A stretch of 64,000 nucleotides of DNA from CAWIVH01 sp963839475. Lineage in GTDB: Bacteria > Acidobacteriota > UBA6911. Positions 63,218-64,000 of the stretch are shown here, piece by piece; within the stretch, counting starts at the first letter, position 1; each line of letters begins with the position of its first letter. Below the pieces are notes generated by a model. It searched no databases. It was not told the DNA's origin and saw nothing but the letters and a program-made list of their open reading frames with translations. The DNA lies in assembly GCA_963839475.1 (NCBI GenBank), contig CAWIVH010000013.1, forward strand, positions 806,001-870,000, read 5' to 3'. The translations under genes were made by a program, and so were the position numbers.

Positions 63218-64000
63218 TCAGTCCGCGGCGGCGAGGAGAAGTTCCGCTTCTGCCGCCGCGGTCCATTGTCCATTATCCAGATGCTGGCTGACTGAAGGAT
63301 AGTAACGATGCAGTTCTTCCAGCGGTATTAATCCCATGCCATGAAGGGAAGGGTAGACTATTATTTTCCCCGCCAGGCTCCGGTTTTCGACGGCTGAGAT
63401 CGCCTCCACGGCCCCTGCCATCCCGGATACAGCATCGACGGAACAATTGGTATCCAGTCGGTTGCCCCGGACTTTCTCGAGCACCAGCTTCATATCCCGG
63501 ATCACGGATCCACTGGTTCCGATCATGTAGCAATAGTTTCTAATGTAGGTATCCAGATCGAGCAACTGGTGCACTGGAGCCGGAATTCCCGCGAAAATGT
63601 TGATCAGGCAACCATCCAAGCTATCACGGATGGCGTCGGCGACCAACTGGGGGGCGGGTACCAAAATGGCATAATAAGAAAATCGTCCTGACAGCGATTC
63701 GCGCGTGGTGTTGATCAGCTCCAGTGGAACCCGATTTTTCTCCGACAATGCCCCGGCTTTTTTCCCAAGTGTTCCAAGTCGCGAGTCGTCGATATCCGTT
63801 CCCACAACTGAAACTCCAGGGATGCCGAGACTCAGATTCCTTATGACATGCATCTGCCCCATGGGCCCGGCTGCGCCTATGACTGCAATTTTTTCGCCCG
63901 GCCGGATTTCCCCTGTCTCAGGGATCGTGGTGTAGGATTCGGCGGCACTGTGGCCCGCAGTGCCTGTCCAGCGGGTCATTCCGTAATGGATGCGGCCGAT
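63218..64000 (-). CDS. Alcohol dehydrogenase-like protein, truncated at window edge
   Basis: The last 260 or so residues of a protein whose frame stays open to the right edge. The Rossmann motif IAVIGAAGPMGQMHV follows a TAGHSAAESYTTIPETGEIRPGE segment, as in zinc-type alcohol dehydrogenases such as sorbitol or L-sorbose-1-phosphate reductase. The N-terminal catalytic domain with the zinc ligands is outside the window. Convergent with the M14 gene. The substrate is not known. Confidence 0.7.
   Translation of the reverse strand: MGRIHYGMTRWTGTAGHSAAESYTTIPETGEIRPGEKIAVIGAAGPMGQMHVIRNLSLGIPGVSVVGTDIDDSRLGTLGKKAGALSEKNRVPLELINTTRESLSGRFSYYAILVPAPQLVADAIRDSLDGCLINIFAGIPAPVHQLLDLDTYIRNYCYMIGTSGSVIRDMKLVLEKVRGNRLDTNCSVDAVSGMAGAVEAISAVENRSLAGKIIVYPSLHGMGLIPLEELHRYYPSVSQHLDNGQWTAAAEAELLLAAAD

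Overview
The window looks like an ordinary chromosomal stretch of a Gram-negative bacterium with moderately high GC. lpxC shows lipid A synthesis. The mix of hopanoid-type HpnI/HpnK enzymes, exported Gfo/Idh and TIM-barrel sugar enzymes, a large M14 peptidase, a membrane dipeptidase and a SPOR lipoprotein resembles Acidobacteriota or a neighbouring phylum. That placement is an inference from gene content. I saw no phage, insertion sequence or CRISPR array.

Layout. 0.2-1.7 kb: a KynB-like cyclase converges on lpxC. 2.0-8.7 kb: a tryptophan operon with a leader peptide and a three-hairpin attenuator, then trpE-trpG-trpC-trpF-trpB-trpA-tyrA; trpD is absent. 8.8-16.6 kb (minus): tig-clpP-clpX-lon-engB-rho, a protein-quality-control and housekeeping block, followed by a tRNA-Leu(TAG). 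17-24.6 kb: queD, a SPOR lipoprotein, a desaturase, a TPM/TPM/LemA set, murB and aguB. 24.7-34 kb: a membrane acyltransferase-like protein, a DsbD-type reductase, a DUF971 protein, a frameshifted APC permease and metH. 34-37.9 kb: a hydrolase and a ROK kinase-SIS-MFS cassette. 38-43.8 kb (minus): pdxB-hpnI-hpnK-small DMT transporter, then DegT aminotransferase-NAD epimerase. 44-49.8 kb: exported TIM-barrel and FAD enzymes, a ferredoxin-reductase-like protein, a three-repeat lipoprotein and a family 5 uracil-DNA glycosylase. 50-64 kb: an orphan dCache protein, an amidase, a dipeptidase, nadE-pncB, a Tat-exported oxidoreductase, a LysM-NlpC/P60 hydrolase, an M14 peptidase and a truncated dehydrogenase at the right edge.

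The two most interesting items are these. (1) The trp leader at 2016-2160 encodes a 27-residue peptide with a Trp-Tyr-Trp core and can form protector, antiterminator and terminator hairpins that exclude one another, as in a classical ribosome-mediated attenuator. (2) The 38.0-43.8 kb block combines a lipid glycosyltransferase, a sugar deacetylase, a four-helix flippase-like protein, a sugar aminotransferase and a nucleotide-sugar epimerase. It could be an uncharacterised amino-sugar lipid modification pathway. Several intergenic inverted repeats and promoter-like sites are recorded at lower confidence.
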